From the NCBI GenBank assembly GCA_022036555.1, contig CM039130.1, forward strand, positions 3,606,897 through 3,670,896: a stretch of DNA of 64,000 bases, given 5' to 3'. The stretch comes from Microstegium vimineum. Its lineage: Eukaryota > Streptophyta > Magnoliopsida > Poales > Poaceae. Below are positions 34,551 through 46,230 of the stretch, in pieces. Numbering within the stretch: position 1 is the first letter of the stretch; every line of letters starts with the position of its first letter. The notes beneath the pieces are model-generated. The model was not told the DNA's origin, searched no databases, and was given only the letters and a program-made list of their open reading frames with translations. A program made the position numbers and the translations under genes.

Positions 34551-36024
34551 ATGACGGCTAACACTCGTCGCACCAACCGAGGTGATGGAGAGGCATCCCA
34601 GAGGGAGGACTTGCCACCACCACCACCACCTGCTATGACACCGGAAGCGTTCTTTGGCCAGTTCTTGGGTAGCCAAAGAAGTGTCGAAGAGATGCAGCGG
34701 CAGATGAATGAAACTCTGCGCAACATCGCTGCCAACACAGCTCAGCAGCACAGACAACAGCAGGGGGCGCACCTAATCAGTACAATTCTTATAAGGATTT
34801 TATGGACCTCGCCCTCTTATCTTCAAGGAAGCTTGTGAACCGCTGGAGGCAGATGAATGGCTGCACTCCATGACACAGAAGTTTAGGCTTCTGCGTCTAA
34901 CGGACGAGCTGAAGGCGGAGTATGCCGCGCACAGGCTGGAAGGACCAGCAAGTATCTGGTGGTCCCAGTACCGTGATAACTTGCCTGCTGGCACGGCAGT
35001 TACATGGGAGTTGTTCTCCACAGCTATGCGCCGTCACTACATCCCAGACGGTGTGATGGAGATGAAGCTTACAGAGTTCATGAGGCTGTCCCAAGGGACC
35101 AGAACAGTGACAGAGTACCTCAGCAGTTTCAACAGGTTGGCTCGCTATGCCAGTGACTTTGTCAACACGGAAGCCAAGAAGATTGCCAGCTTCAAGAGAG
35201 GCATGAACGCCCCTCTTCTGTCCAAGATGGGAAACAGTCACCGCATCACCTTCAGTGACTTCATCAGCGACTGCTTGAATCAAGAGACCAATGACAACAG
35301 GTTGCTTGCAGAGACGCGTCGTCGCATCCCAGAAGGAGGATCCCACCAGAGTAGAGGTCTCGGTGCTTCTAGGCCAGTGTTTCGTCCACCACAAGTTGGT
35401 GCACATTTCCGACCACCTCAAGGGAAGATGACCAATGCTCGTGCTCGTCCCGCATACCAGAGACCCTTCACTGCACCCCTACAGCAGAATAAGGGTAAAG
35501 CCGCAGCACCTGCAGCTGGAAGTCAAAAGACGCCATCTGTGGTAGGACCGTGCTTCAATTGCGGACAAACAGGTCACCTATCTCGCTTCTGCACGAAGCC
35601 GAAAAGGCAGTTCAGCTATCCTCAGCAGCCTCGCATAGGAAATGTTCATCATACAACCTTGGAGGAAGTACCAGAAGGTGAGCCCGTCATAGCTGGTACG
35701 TTTCTTGTTAATCAATGCCCTGCAGTTATTTTGTTTGATTCTGGAGCATCGCATTCATTCGTTAGTGGGAACTTCGTGTTGCGGAGTCAACAGAAGGTGG
35801 TAGAATTGGAAAAGGAGTATCAGATTAGTGCAGCAGGAGCTGTACTATATACTCATAAAATGGTAAAGGATGTAGAAATTACCATGGGGATGACATCGAT
35901 ATATGTCAACCTCATCGTAATACCTGAGCTAGGTCTAGATATAATCCTTGGTATGGAATGGATGAAAGCTTGGAAAGTACATCTAGATATCGCCCAACGA
36001 GCAGTATCTATCACCAACCCATAG
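34551..36024 (+). pseudogene. Element B gag and protease
   Basis: Starts MTANTRRTNRGDGEA at 34551; the frame is lost by indels between about 34770 and 34850 and resumes from the 34870 frame. The gag core includes EGPASIWWSQYRDNLPAG and FMRLSQGTRTVTEYLSSFNR. One zinc knuckle, CFNCGQTGHLSRFC (C-x2-C-x4-H-x4-C), lies near 35553-35594, and the aspartic protease motif LFDSGASHSFVS near 35730. A stop at 36022-36024 ends the frame before RT, and the same frame continues after it. Gag packages the RNA; protease cleaves the polyprotein. Confidence 0.9.
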
Positions 36025-38052
36025 AATGGAGTTACCTTTGGAATCTTCTTGCCTAAGAACCCAAATCAGCTTGGAGTCATGTTTGCTATCACTGCAGAGT
36101 TGTTGGATAAGATTCCTGTAGTGTGTGAGTTTCCAGATGTGTTTCCTGATGACCTTCCAGGGTTACCTCCAGATCGAGATGTCGAGTTTGCTTTAGAGCT
36201 AGCTCCAGGAATAGCACCTATATCCAGGAGACCATATAGGATGCCACCCAACGAGTTAGCAGAACTCAAGAAACAACTCCAGGAGTTGCTGGAAAAAGGT
36301 TTGATCCGACCAAGTTGTTCACCTTGGGGATGTTCCGCCATCTTTGTGAAAAAGAAGGATAAAACCTTAAGGATGTGCGTAGATTATCGCCCTCTCAATG
36401 CAGTTACCATCAAAAACAAATATCCGTTGCCGCGGATTGATTTGTTGTTTGATCAGTTGTCTAAAGCTAAAGTGTTCTCCAAGATAGATCTACGATCTGG
36501 TTACCATCAGATTAAGATCAGAAAAGAAGATGTACCTAAGACCGCTTTCTCCACAAGATACGGTCTCTTTGAATATCTAGTGATGTCTTTCGGATTGACA
36601 AATGTGCCTGCACATTTCATGTACTTGATGAACTCCGTGTTCATGCAAGAGTTGGATAAGTTCATGGTAGTTTTCATCGATGACATCCTGGTTTATTCGG
36701 AGAATGAGAAGGATCACGCAGAACACCTGCGAGTAGTGCTGAAACGGTTAAGAGAGCATAAGCTTTATGCCAAGTTTAGCAAGTGTGACTTTTGGTTGAC
36801 CAAAGTACCTTTTCTGGGTCATATCTTATCAGCTGAGGGTATCTCAGTGGATCCCTCAAAGGTGCAAGAAGTTATGAATTGGAAAGCACCCGTTAACGTG
36901 CATGAGGTTCGCAGCTTTTTAGGATTGGCTGGATACTACCGTCGTTTTATCCCGGACTTTTCTAAGATAGCTAAACCTATGACAAGGTTAACACAGAAAA
37001 ACAAGAAGTTTGAATGGAGCGCAGATTATGAAATAGCGTTCCGTACCTTGCGGACACTGTTAACAACTGCACCGGTTTTGGCACAACCAAATTTGGAGGA
37101 ACCTTTTGATGTGTTTTGTGACGCATCAACTATTGGATTAGGATGTGTGCTAATGCAGAATGGAAGAGTCATTGCTTATGCCTCACGACAACTCCGATCT
37201 CATGAAGAAAATTACCCGACACATGACTTGGAGTTAGCAGTAGTTGCGCATGCTTTGAAGATATGGAGGCATTACTTGATGGGTAATCTGTGCCATATCT
37301 TCACGGATCATAAAAGTTTGAAGTTCTTGTTTACCCAGTATGAATTAAATATGAGGCAGAGAAGATGGTTGGAGCTAATCAAGGATTATAACTTGGAAGT
37401 GCATTATCATCCTGGAAAAGCCAATGTTGTGGCAGATGCTCTGAGCCGCAAATCTCATTGCAACTTGTTGCAACCCTTGTTAGAAGATGGTTTTGATCTA
37501 ATGCACCCTTCGATCGTAAATAATATTGTTATCCAGTGTACCTTGGATAGCGATATTATTGAAGGACAGAAATCGGATAAAGAGCTTGTGCAAATCAAAC
37601 AAAGGTTGGAAACCAGTGAATCTCTGAATTTCAAAGTGGATCAGAAAGGAGTCCTATGGTTCAATCAGCGTTTGGTAGTACCTAAGGATCAAGTCTTGCG
37701 AGAAAGGATTCTCAATGAGGCACATAACTCAAAGTTGTCGATCCACCCTGGTAGCAGTAAGATGTATCAAGACCTGAGGACAAGGTTTTGGTGGTCTAAG
37801 ATGAAGTTGGATATCGCAGAATATGTCGCAAAGTGTGATACGTGTTGTCGCATCAAGGCAGTGCACATGAAACCTGCCGGGTTGTTACAACCTCTTTCTA
37901 TACCTGAGTGGAAGTGGGAAGATATCAGTATGGACTTTATCACAGGTTTGCCTGCTACTCAGAAAGGAAATGACTCGATATGGGTTATCGTTGATCGGTT
38001 AACAAAAGTCGTTCACTTCATACCAGTCAAAGTTACACATCGACCTCATTAG
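36025..38052 (+). pseudogene. Element B RT, RNase H and integrase N-terminal part
   Basis: In the gag-protease frame after the stop at 36022. RT motifs are CSPWGCSAIFVKKKD, CVDYRPLNAVTIKNKYPLPR, FSKIDLRSGYHQIKI and the catalytic VFIDDILVYSE. RNase H starts VFCDASTIGLGCVLM and includes the DHKSLKFLF and ADALSRK segments. The integrase HHCC zinc region lies near 37720-37855 (HPGSSKMYQDL, CDTCCRIK) and the first catalytic Asp is in ISMDFITGLP. A stop at 38050-38052 interrupts the DDE core; the same frame goes on downstream. Confidence 0.9.
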
Positions 38053-38960
38053 TATGCAGAGCTTTATGTTCAGAATATTTTAAGGTTGCATGGTATTCCT
38101 AAGACCATCGTATCCGACAGAGGATCACAGTTACATAAAGAGTTGGGAACAAAGTTGATTCGAAGTTCTGCTTATCACCCTCAAACAGATGGACAAACGG
38201 AACGAGTAAATCAAGTGTTGGAAGACATGTTGAGAGCATGTGTTGTATCAGCAGAAGGATCATGGGAGAAATGGTTACCTTTGGCGGAGTTTTCTTATAA
38301 TAACAGTTACCAAGAAAGCATTAAGATGGCACCGTTCGATGCTTTGTATGGACGCAAGTGTAGAACCCCTGTCAATTGGATTGAATCTGGAGATAAGGGA
38401 TTCTATGGTACGGACTATGTGAAGGAGGCAGAAGAAATAGTCCGCACTGTTCAACAACATATCAAGGCAGCTCAATCTCGACAGAAAGGTTATGCAGATC
38501 AAAGAAGGAGACCTTTGGAGTTTCAAGTTGGTGATTATGTGTATCTTAAGGTATCACCAATCAGAGGCGTTTGTCGCTTTGGAGTTAAGAAGAAGTTAGC
38601 ACCCCGATATGTTGGACCTTATCAGATCATCGCAAGGAAAGGTAAAGTGGCTTATCAAGTACAGTTACCCCCAGAGATGAGTTCTATCTTTCCAGTGTTC
38701 CATGTATCACAGTTCAAGAAGTGTCTTCGAGTTCCAGAAGAGGAATCTATTCCAAGTTCAGACATCGTGATCAGCTCAGACTTGGAGTACTCTGAGAAAC
38801 CAGAAAAGATCTTGGATACAAAAACAAGAGTCACCAGGAATCGAGAAGTGAAGACGTTCAAAGTTCTTTGGAGTCATCATGGTCCCCAGATGCAACCTGG
38901 GAGACCGAAGCCTACCTAATCGCAAACTACCCCGCCTTTTATAATAAATGGTACTAAAAC
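38053..38960 (+). pseudogene. Element B integrase C-terminal part and chromodomain
   Basis: Continues the integrase core with VSDRGSQ (second Asp) and DGQTERVNQVLEDML (Glu), then KKLAPRYVGPYQI, the GPY/F module, and a chromodomain-like tail (KILDTKTRVTRNREVKTFKV, LWSHHG). A single-base frame change near 38884-38890 breaks the chromodomain; its aromatic-rich end (ATWE to NYPAFY) reads in another frame to about 38958. Chromodomains of this group are linked to targeting of heterochromatin. Confidence 0.85.
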
Positions 38961-38985
38961 TCAAATCTCGGGACGAGATTTCGTT

Positions 38986-39001
38986 AAGGGGTCAAGACCA
39001 C
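38986..39001 (+). promoter_or_regulatory. Altered polypurine tract of element B
   Basis: AAGGGGTCAAGACCAC precedes the 3' LTR. Only AAGGGG is purine tract; TCAAGACCAC equals the host flank (part of element A's LTR) left of the 5' LTR at 28656-28665. Confidence 0.8.
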
Positions 39002-42000
39002 TGTGACACCCTGTGTCAAGCTTGCATTAGGATCATCATTAGCCACTAAGCACATCATTTCATTGCATTCATGTTTGCATATGCTATCATTTCATGTGTG
39101 TGTTTATATGCTTTGAAACTAGAATTGAATAGGTGTTTTGTGCTTAATCTTGTGTTTAACCTGTTTAGTTAAACCTTTCTTTGCTTAGAGTAAAAGTGTG
39201 GTTTGTTTATGTTTAGTTACCCTGCTTAGTTTTATCAAATAAAAGAAAATGGAGAAGGAAATCAGAATCGAGACAGGCCGAGCACCACCCCTCAACCTCG
39301 ACCCCCGCTCGATAGAAAAGTGACGGACTGAGGGTCCGAGCGAACGACCCCGGGCCAGAGGCTCGACCGAACCAGAGGCTCGACCGAGCCCGAGGCTCGA
39401 TCAGCTAGTCTATCGACGCCCCCTCGCCCTCGACCTCTACCCTCGACCTCTACCCCTCGACTTCGACCCCTCGAAGTTACGGACCGAGGCTTGGGACGAA
39501 CGACCCCGCACAGAAGGTTCGACAGAGTCGGAGGCTCGATCAGCCGATCGACCCTACCCTCAATATCGACCCCCTCCTGCGCGCTCGACCGCACGCACGT
39601 GCCGCGCACGCTCGCGCACACTCACCCTACCGCGGCTAAGCCGTACGTCGGAGTCATCCGCCGCGTGGCCGACGATGCCTGACCGCGGAAGTGGAACACG
39701 CCATCGCCGCCGCTTCGGCTCTGCGCCGACATCGCTGTCGCCGCTCGCGCTGTCTCACTCAAATCCGAGTTAACGGCGTTAGGACCAAGTTGGCACCGCT
39801 TTTCCGCCGCTGTCGTCCTGCTTCGCCGCCGCAAACCTGCCAGCCGCCCCGCCGCGCGCTGCGCCGTCGTTTCGCAATAACGCCGCCGTAGTGCCGCGTC
39901 CGATCAGTGCCCCGCCTTGTCTCTTTCGCAATCAAGCGCGAATCCGCGCTAACGGCGCATCGACCAAGTCGTGATCCGCTCTGCGCTGCTCGCCGCAAGC
40001 ACGCCAGCACCGCTGCCATCGCCGCCCATCGCGTCACGTCCCCTCTAGCAGCGCCGGTCAGCCATGACCAGGCAAAGAGGAGCGCCTATACCTCCACCAC
40101 CTCCCGCACTCGTTCGCACTCATCCGCACTCGCGCAATCGCTCGCAGTTCTCTGTTCTTCGTTGCGCCGAGAGCTCCAAGCACCGCCAGCACCTTCTTCT
40201 CAAATCCACCACCACCCAAGCTCCTTTGCTCAATCCCTCTCGATCTAGCTTTCGCCTTTGCCCCGCACCCACGCTGCTCACCTCCGTTTCACCAGCCCTA
40301 GACTCCAGTCGCCGAAACGTTCTCGCCGTTCTTCGACTCCGAGTCGCCACCGCACCGATCAACCAGCGTTCACCGTTCGCCGTCTCGTCTCCGACGCCTC
40401 CATCTTCATGGAAGCTTCGTCGGAGTTAACCGAGGTGAGAACGCCGTTCCTCTAGCTTCAGTTCGATCCGTGTCGTCACAGCACCGTTGGTCGTGCGCCA
40501 TTGCCGCCGCCGCGGAGCTTGCACGTGGACAGGTTTCCACAGAGCCTCTCTGGCTCAGCTAGCCCTCGAGCCGCACTCACCACATCACCACGATGCTCAC
40601 GCACCACGGCGCCGAGCTTCGCATCGCCGGTGATCACTTCACCGTGTAGCACAGCCGTGTTGCACCACCACCGCACACCGTCGACCCCTCTTCACGGTTG
40701 CGTCAGTTCAACCAACACCACCCATGGATGCGCGTAAGTCATCCCGAGCCTAGCACAACCAACCCCACCACCGAAGACTTCACCATCGGTAAGAACACGT
40801 TGATCAGCACCGTTCTCTGTTTCCGATCGACGGTCGCTGGACCTCGAGTAATCGAGGGTCACGCCCGTCAGTTGCCTCGAGTGCCTCTGCGTGCCTCGAG
40901 CCCGTGTCCGAAATGATTTCCTATCTTCGTTTTCAGTGTATGCCAAGCTTGTTTGTTATATCTAGAGTTTGGTAAAATCTTGTGGTTAGTTTCTGTATGC
41001 CTTGATCCGTCTGTAGTTTTATATATGTTTCTAAGTTATAGCCTATTTTATCTTGCTAGCTAGTAGCTCTAGCCTAGTAGCTTTGTGGTAGTTCTTTTGG
41101 GTGTATGCTTAGAATCTCTGTTTGTGTGTTAAATCTTGTTCAAGCATCGTCCCTGCACCATTCAGTTATTCATTTATGCATTGCAATCATTTAGGATCCG
41201 TGGAGGAACATCAGGAGCCCACAGAGACCGCAGTCCAGGAGGTACAGGAGCTGTACAAGGAGTACCATGAGCTCGACACTAACCTTCCTGAGTGCCCTGA
41301 CCACCAACCCTCCACCTTCTCTCAAGGCAAGCCCCGGAGCATTCTTAAGCCTCCCAATATTTACAATTTAATCTACTTGAGTATTTTATACTGTGATGCA
41401 TTAGGTGATAGGAGTTGTTTGAATCCCAAATTGATGCATTACCTTCCTTGATTTTTTGTTTACCTACCTTGTTACCCTGTTAATAAGAAGTAAAAGCAAT
41501 CGCTTAGCATGCTTAGAAATAATGGTTACCTCTCTTTTTATGTTTCGTATTATCCCTTGGGGGTAATACTATCACGGTTGGCTATATTCGCTATCGTGGA
41601 AAGAACCTATGGTAGTAATGAAATACGGTCAACTGGAAGGCAAGTACACCAAGTGGTTGAGACTTGGGGGCAGTCCGTCCGTTGGATCGTGTAGGTTTGT
41701 ACACGATGGTGGCCCTCTTACATCTTTGAATGCGCCCTTTCACATAGGGGCCGTTGTGAGTATCGACCCCGAAGCCGAGTAAACCCTGTCCGGGCCGGAG
41801 CTCAATCTGCTGTGAGCACCCTCTAGACTGTAGATATGATCTGCCCCGTGGTGTCCATCTATTTTCTACAATTGGGTGGACCAATGCGAGCCCGCGTCGG
41901 TTACCACCTGGACTTTGTTGAGCGGTAACCTAATGCTGACCCGACGGGGAAAGTATGGGCGTGTGTTAAAGGTAATCTTACCAGCTGGTGTATATCGATT

Positions 42001-42805
42001 CGAATTGCCGCCCCCCACTGGATATGGGGGATTATGCTGAGCTTCACCACGATACAACTCCATGTGACATCGTAATGGTTCTACTAAAAATACTGATGAA
42101 GGAATTGGATATATGTTATTATATTGATTGAGTAGATCAAGTGTGTGCTCTAGTATAGATGCAATAACCTAGAGATAATTAGTAGGATAAAAGATGACTG
42201 CTCACCGCATCATTAAAATGAACTCCTTCAAATTTAAGCATTTCCGCAAACTAAAGCTTACCCAACTCCAGATACAGCCATGCATACCCTTGGAGTCTTT
42301 ATTTTCAGTTAGATGGGTAAGTCTAGCTGAGTACATTCCCGTACTCAGGGTTTATCCCGTTTGTTGCAGATGGCCAAGTATACATCGGCTATTGTAAGCA
42401 CTGTCTCTATCCTGTTGAAAGAGAAGAGGAGTAGGCCTTGGGCAAGGTCTTCTACAAGCTCATCTTTTGATGTTGTCGGACCCGACGTTGTGGGCACCCC
42501 TGTCTTTTAAAACTTCCAAGTTCAGTTTCAAACAATGTTTTATTTGGCCACAGGTGTTGTGGCGTAAGTACTAGTTTTATTTGGAACAAAGTGTTGTAAT
42601 AACCTTATTTCATACTTTAAGTATTCTCGGTTGAATTGTGGCTCGTTCGAATGTGTATCCCTGAATGTACGCGATCCTGAGTTGATGTTAGAAATCCTTC
42701 GAGATTTCCGGACTACCGGGATTATATGGGCTCAAGTGTTTTAAGTGGTAGCTAAGTCAGCTACGTTAGCACTTGATCTCTTATAATTTGGGCGGTTCCG
42801 TCACA
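39002..42805 (+). repeat. Element B 3' LTR
   Basis: Matches the 5' LTR throughout with scattered substitutions and small indels, for example an extra TTAAG-like segment near 42617. The first ~170 bp are identical between the two LTRs by eye. Confidence 0.95.
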
Positions 42806-42810
42806 ACCAC

Positions 42811-43516
42811 CAACTAGTAAATTTGTATATTGCGTGCTCCCTCTCTCAGATGTGATGCAAGATGGACACAAGGTTTATCCTGGTTCGGGCAAGGAAGGCC
42901 CTACATCCAGCGGGGGAGGATGACTTGTATTATCTCGCACCCAAAGTGCTCGTACAGGGGGGGGTACAAGCTGATTTACACGGGGTGGCTCAGAGTGAGC
43001 TGATGCCTAAGGCTAGCAGGGCTACCCTAGGCGGTGGGTTGGCTGCTCGAGGGGTCGATCAAGCAACGGGGTGTGTGGAGTGTGAGGATCAGAGCTGAGG
43101 TCTGAGTCCGTAGTGTTCGAAAGAAAGGATCGGATCGGAATCGGAAGAAGATCCTCCCTTCCTTCTATCTTGGCGTCCCCTTTTATAGACCAAGGGGAGG
43201 CCCGATGGTACAGGGTCCTAAACTGTTGTAGTATGGGCGGCGCGTCCGTGGCATACTGTTGGTGAAGGGACGTCGAGCACTGTGGCGGCATGGCCTTCCC
43301 GTCCTTCTGGCGCTCCGGGTCGTGGTGGCAGCAGAAGTCGTCGCGGTACAGCTTCCGCAGGCGGGCGTGAATCCCACAGCTGAAGCGAGATGGGGCGGAT
43401 GGGACGGGCCCCATACCGGAGTTGTTGGAGGTAGGGGTCGAGCCCCTCGGTCGAGGGAGGGGTCGAGCCCTGCATGGCTCTGTCGTATCCCTGAAGTCGT
43501 CGTCGAGGGCTGTACT
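42811..43516 (-). repeat. Element A right LTR, outer piece, truncated
   Basis: Resumes the LTR of A at CAACTAGTAAATTTG and follows the left LTR (14483-15194) with a few percent difference. The match ends at 43516 inside GGGCTGTACT; the remaining ~700 bp seen in the left LTR are missing. Confidence 0.9.
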
Positions 43517-44437
43517 ACCCAAGTCCCCCCAGAATTCCGACCCTACAGATTGACAAGTAAAAGACTTGGGCACACTTGAAGGCACAATGAACCGACACAT
43601 CAACTTAGCTCTATTTTTTGTCATATACGTGATATGAATGATTAAGCATAAATTTCAATATGCTAAGATCATAACATAGAAACCATATGCTAGTTCATAT
43701 GCTAAGATCCTAACATAAGAACTATATTGATAAAGTGAGGACAAGACTTTGGAGAAAAGATTCATCTTATTCATACCAAGATTCCTCTCCAAGGAGACAA
43801 GCCCTCTAAGGTAACTTAGCCTTGCTCCAAAAGCTAAAGGTTGTTTCTCAAGTGAAAGTACAAAGTAAGGAAAAGTAAAAGTACAAAGGGGGTGTTTCTC
43901 AAGTGAGGTGTGTAGACTCAAGATGTGGTGTGTGTGTTGGAATGAGAGCACACCCCCTATTTTTATACATGTTGGAGCTTAGTTTGGTGCAAGGTAAAAT
44001 AGGAAACTAGCCTAAACCGCCTCTTCATGGCATTGATGAACCACTAGAGCAAGGTGGGTCTAGGCAACGCTGGGGGCGGTGCGGCTGCACCCCTAGTGCG
44101 GCCACACCCAGGCCAGCCTGCCTCACCGCTGCCTTGCGTTGGTGGATCCCTGGCTAGGCCGAGAGTGTAGGTGCATTGGTGGTTGCCCAAGATTGGTGAG
44201 GTAGGTGGGATGCTTTGTTCATTTGTGCTTGTAAAGTCTGCGTTACGCCTTCTGGGTTGCGCACTTTGATCATATTTCTACTGTATTCTTGTATGTGTCC
44301 TGCAAAATAGTAATCTTGCAATACAAGTGGAACTTTGTTAATAGTAAATGCATATGTGTGTAAAACATGCTAGTTTTCTCCTTTGTGGACTTAAGTTGGC
44401 GGTTGGATTTTGTCGATAAGAACCGCCAACAAAATCC
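43517..44437 (-). mobile_element. Element G: partial LTR
   Basis: On the minus strand a purine tract (AAGCTTGGGGGATTTTG) precedes TTGGCGGTTCTTATCG, an LTR-like start near 44430. A TATA motif (TATAAAAATAGGGGGTG) lies near 43950-43966, with transcript-leader-like sequence beyond it. The distal part is cut at 43516/43517 by element A. Short direct repeats (TGTTTCTCAAGTGA near 43851 and 43889) lie inside. No coding region is seen. Confidence 0.5.
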
Positions 44438-44802
44438 CCCAAGCTTACCCTTTGCTCGTTCTGGAGTTGCTACTATGCCGATTACATTTCATAAGTATCA
44501 TATCTATAACAAAGTTTCTTCCTTAATTTGAATAAATTGGCATTCTATCCACCCATTATTATCTCATCACCTATGGGGCTTGTTGACCTTCTCCAAGTCT
44601 TGGGCGGTTCTAAGATAGAACGATTTTTCACAAAACCGCTTATCATTCATTCCTTGGTCAACTTTCTTTCCAGAGGTTTTGAAAATTTTGTAAAACAAAG
44701 TTAAGTTCCTCAAATAATTCACTCAATCGCTCAATAATGTGTATGATTCTCACCAAAGGCTTTAGATGTTTTGCCTTTGTTTTCATCCTACCATCTAAAG
44801 GT
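44438..44802. other. Non-coding spacer, probably internal to element G
   Basis: AT-rich, with no ORF of note. It lies between the purine tract of G and the C1 LTR. The word GGCGGTT recurs near 44605. Nothing else could be assigned. Confidence 0.3.
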
Positions 44803-45823
44803 TGTTGACACAAAAAGCGTTAGGATCTGCGAACACCTTGGGCTTATACCCGAATTTGATGCCCAAAGGTGTGCCAGTCGATTTGACCAGTTAATCGACA
44901 AGGACGATAACTAGAACAAGATCTGAACGAGACAACGGCGATGCGCCCGGATGTCAAGGCTCAAACTTGATCAAGATAACTAGAGTAGAGCTGAACGAGA
45001 CGACAGCGATATGCCCAGACGTCAAGGCTCAGGTTGCTCAAACGCGGAACTTGCAAGGGTTGACAGGGATCGATAGGATGCAGCCCGTCGAAGCTTGAAG
45101 AACTCGTAGATAAGCTAGATCTAATGCAATAAAAGTAGAATTGCTGGAAAAGTAAATAAGAGTAATAGATTTGTTTAATATATTTTATTGTGTATCTTTT
45201 TCTCACGACCTCTAGGTACATATTTATACTCCGGCAATAGGAATTGTAGATAGACATGACTCGTACCTTTCCTAAACAAAACAAACTCCTATTTTAAAGG
45301 AAATAACTGACTCGCGCAGGAGTCGGACCCAAATAACAATAATATTTTCCTAAACAAACACCTCTATTTTTAAGGAAATAAACGACTCGTGCAAGAGTCG
45401 GACTCAAACTTCTATAATAATACTAGTATAATGACACCAGTTTCTTTATCTCTCTTCTCTTCGATGAAACTTTCCATCGGCAGATTCCTCCCCATCCGCA
45501 ATCTTCCTCCAACGCCATCGGCATCTTTTTGCTGACGTCAGCCATCTCTTCACCCTGCACCCATCGGCAGTATCTCCTTATCGGTAATACCCTCCAATCG
45601 GCAACTCCTCACTCCCACTGGTAACCTGCTTTTACCAATCAATTCTTATCAGCAAGAATCGTCCAGCTTCCGTCAGCAACAAACTCATCTCACTTGCAGC
45701 ATTCACTCTCATCGGTAATTTCGACCGATGACCTTCCGATGCCGATAGAAAACGGATAGAAAACGGCTACCGATCAATGCAAGTCTTAGCTCATTTGACA
45801 CATGCCGAAAAATGGTGTCAACA
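44803..45823 (-). repeat. C1 LTR
   Basis: Ends TGTTGACACAAAAAGCG and GGTGTCAACA form an inverted pair. It is about 245 bp longer than the C2 LTR; the extra length is mainly in the part with ATCGGCA words (45470-45760). Confidence 0.9.
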
Positions 45824-46077
45824 CATGCAACCCAATTTCAGAGTAAAAAATATTTACGCGCCGAAATTTTCTCTACTGTAATTTTTTTCTCCAAGATACC
45901 TACACGACCTCTTCGATTACTGCGCGCAAAACCGCAAGTTACCAACAAAACCCTATGACTGCAGCGCGAACAGTTGCAAACCCAATCATATCTCCTCGAT
46001 CAGCGCACAAATCCACTACCATACCCTTTCATATTCTTGCTCAGTGCAAAGACAATTCCAAAATACCCCTAACTGGG

Positions 46078-46086
46078 TTTATAAAA
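46078..46086 (+). promoter_or_regulatory. Candidate TATA box of C1 plant mobile domain gene
   Basis: TTTATAAAA lies about 152 bp before the ATG at 46231; C2 has a TATA at nearly the same distance. Confidence 0.5.
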
Positions 46087-46230
46087 GTTACTCCCATCCA
46101 ACCTGTTCTTCATCCTGAGTTCATACCTTCATCCGCTCTCATCTTCACTCTCGGCAGCGCCCTTGAAGAACTACTCTAGCAACAACCGGCGAACTCAATA
46201 GACCACGATCCACAAGGATTCTTCAAATCA

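Larger units (their letters stand above)
28666..42805 (+). mobile_element. Element B: Ty3-gypsy chromovirus (Tekay-like) nested in element A
   Basis: Two LTRs of about 3.8 kb (28666-32463 and 39002-42805) flank an internal region with an extra ORF, gag, protease, RT, RNase H, integrase and a chromodomain-like tail. The 5-bp target duplication ACCAC is seen at 28661-28665 and 42806-42810, and the interrupted LTR of A resumes exactly there. The LTRs differ by scattered substitutions and small indels, so the insertion is recent compared with the others here, but the coding region is already broken at several sites. The Tekay assignment rests on the chromodomain, LTR length and iMet primer site. 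Confidence 0.95.
14448..43516 (-). mobile_element. Element A: Ty3-gypsy, Tat-type, interrupted by element B
   Basis: The left LTR (14448-15894) and the split right LTR (28634-28665 plus 42811-43516) start with the same TGTCGGTGTTATGACC-type sequence. On the minus strand the order is 5' LTR, primer-binding site, gag, RT/RNase H, second RNase H, integrase, a large gene on the opposite strand, polypurine tract, 3' LTR. Dual RNase H and an antisense gene are marks of the Tat lineage (Grande, Cinful, RIRE2, Ogre relatives). The right LTR stops matching at 43516, so about 700 bp of it is missing and no target duplication can be checked. The protease region is deleted. Internal sequence is GC-rich and dense in CTCGAG-like words. 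Confidence 0.9.

Noticed and set aside
36022..36024. Programmed stop between protease and RT of element B
   Set aside because: Another stop at 38050 and frameshifts in gag and chromodomain indicate decay; comparison with intact copies would be needed to claim recoding.
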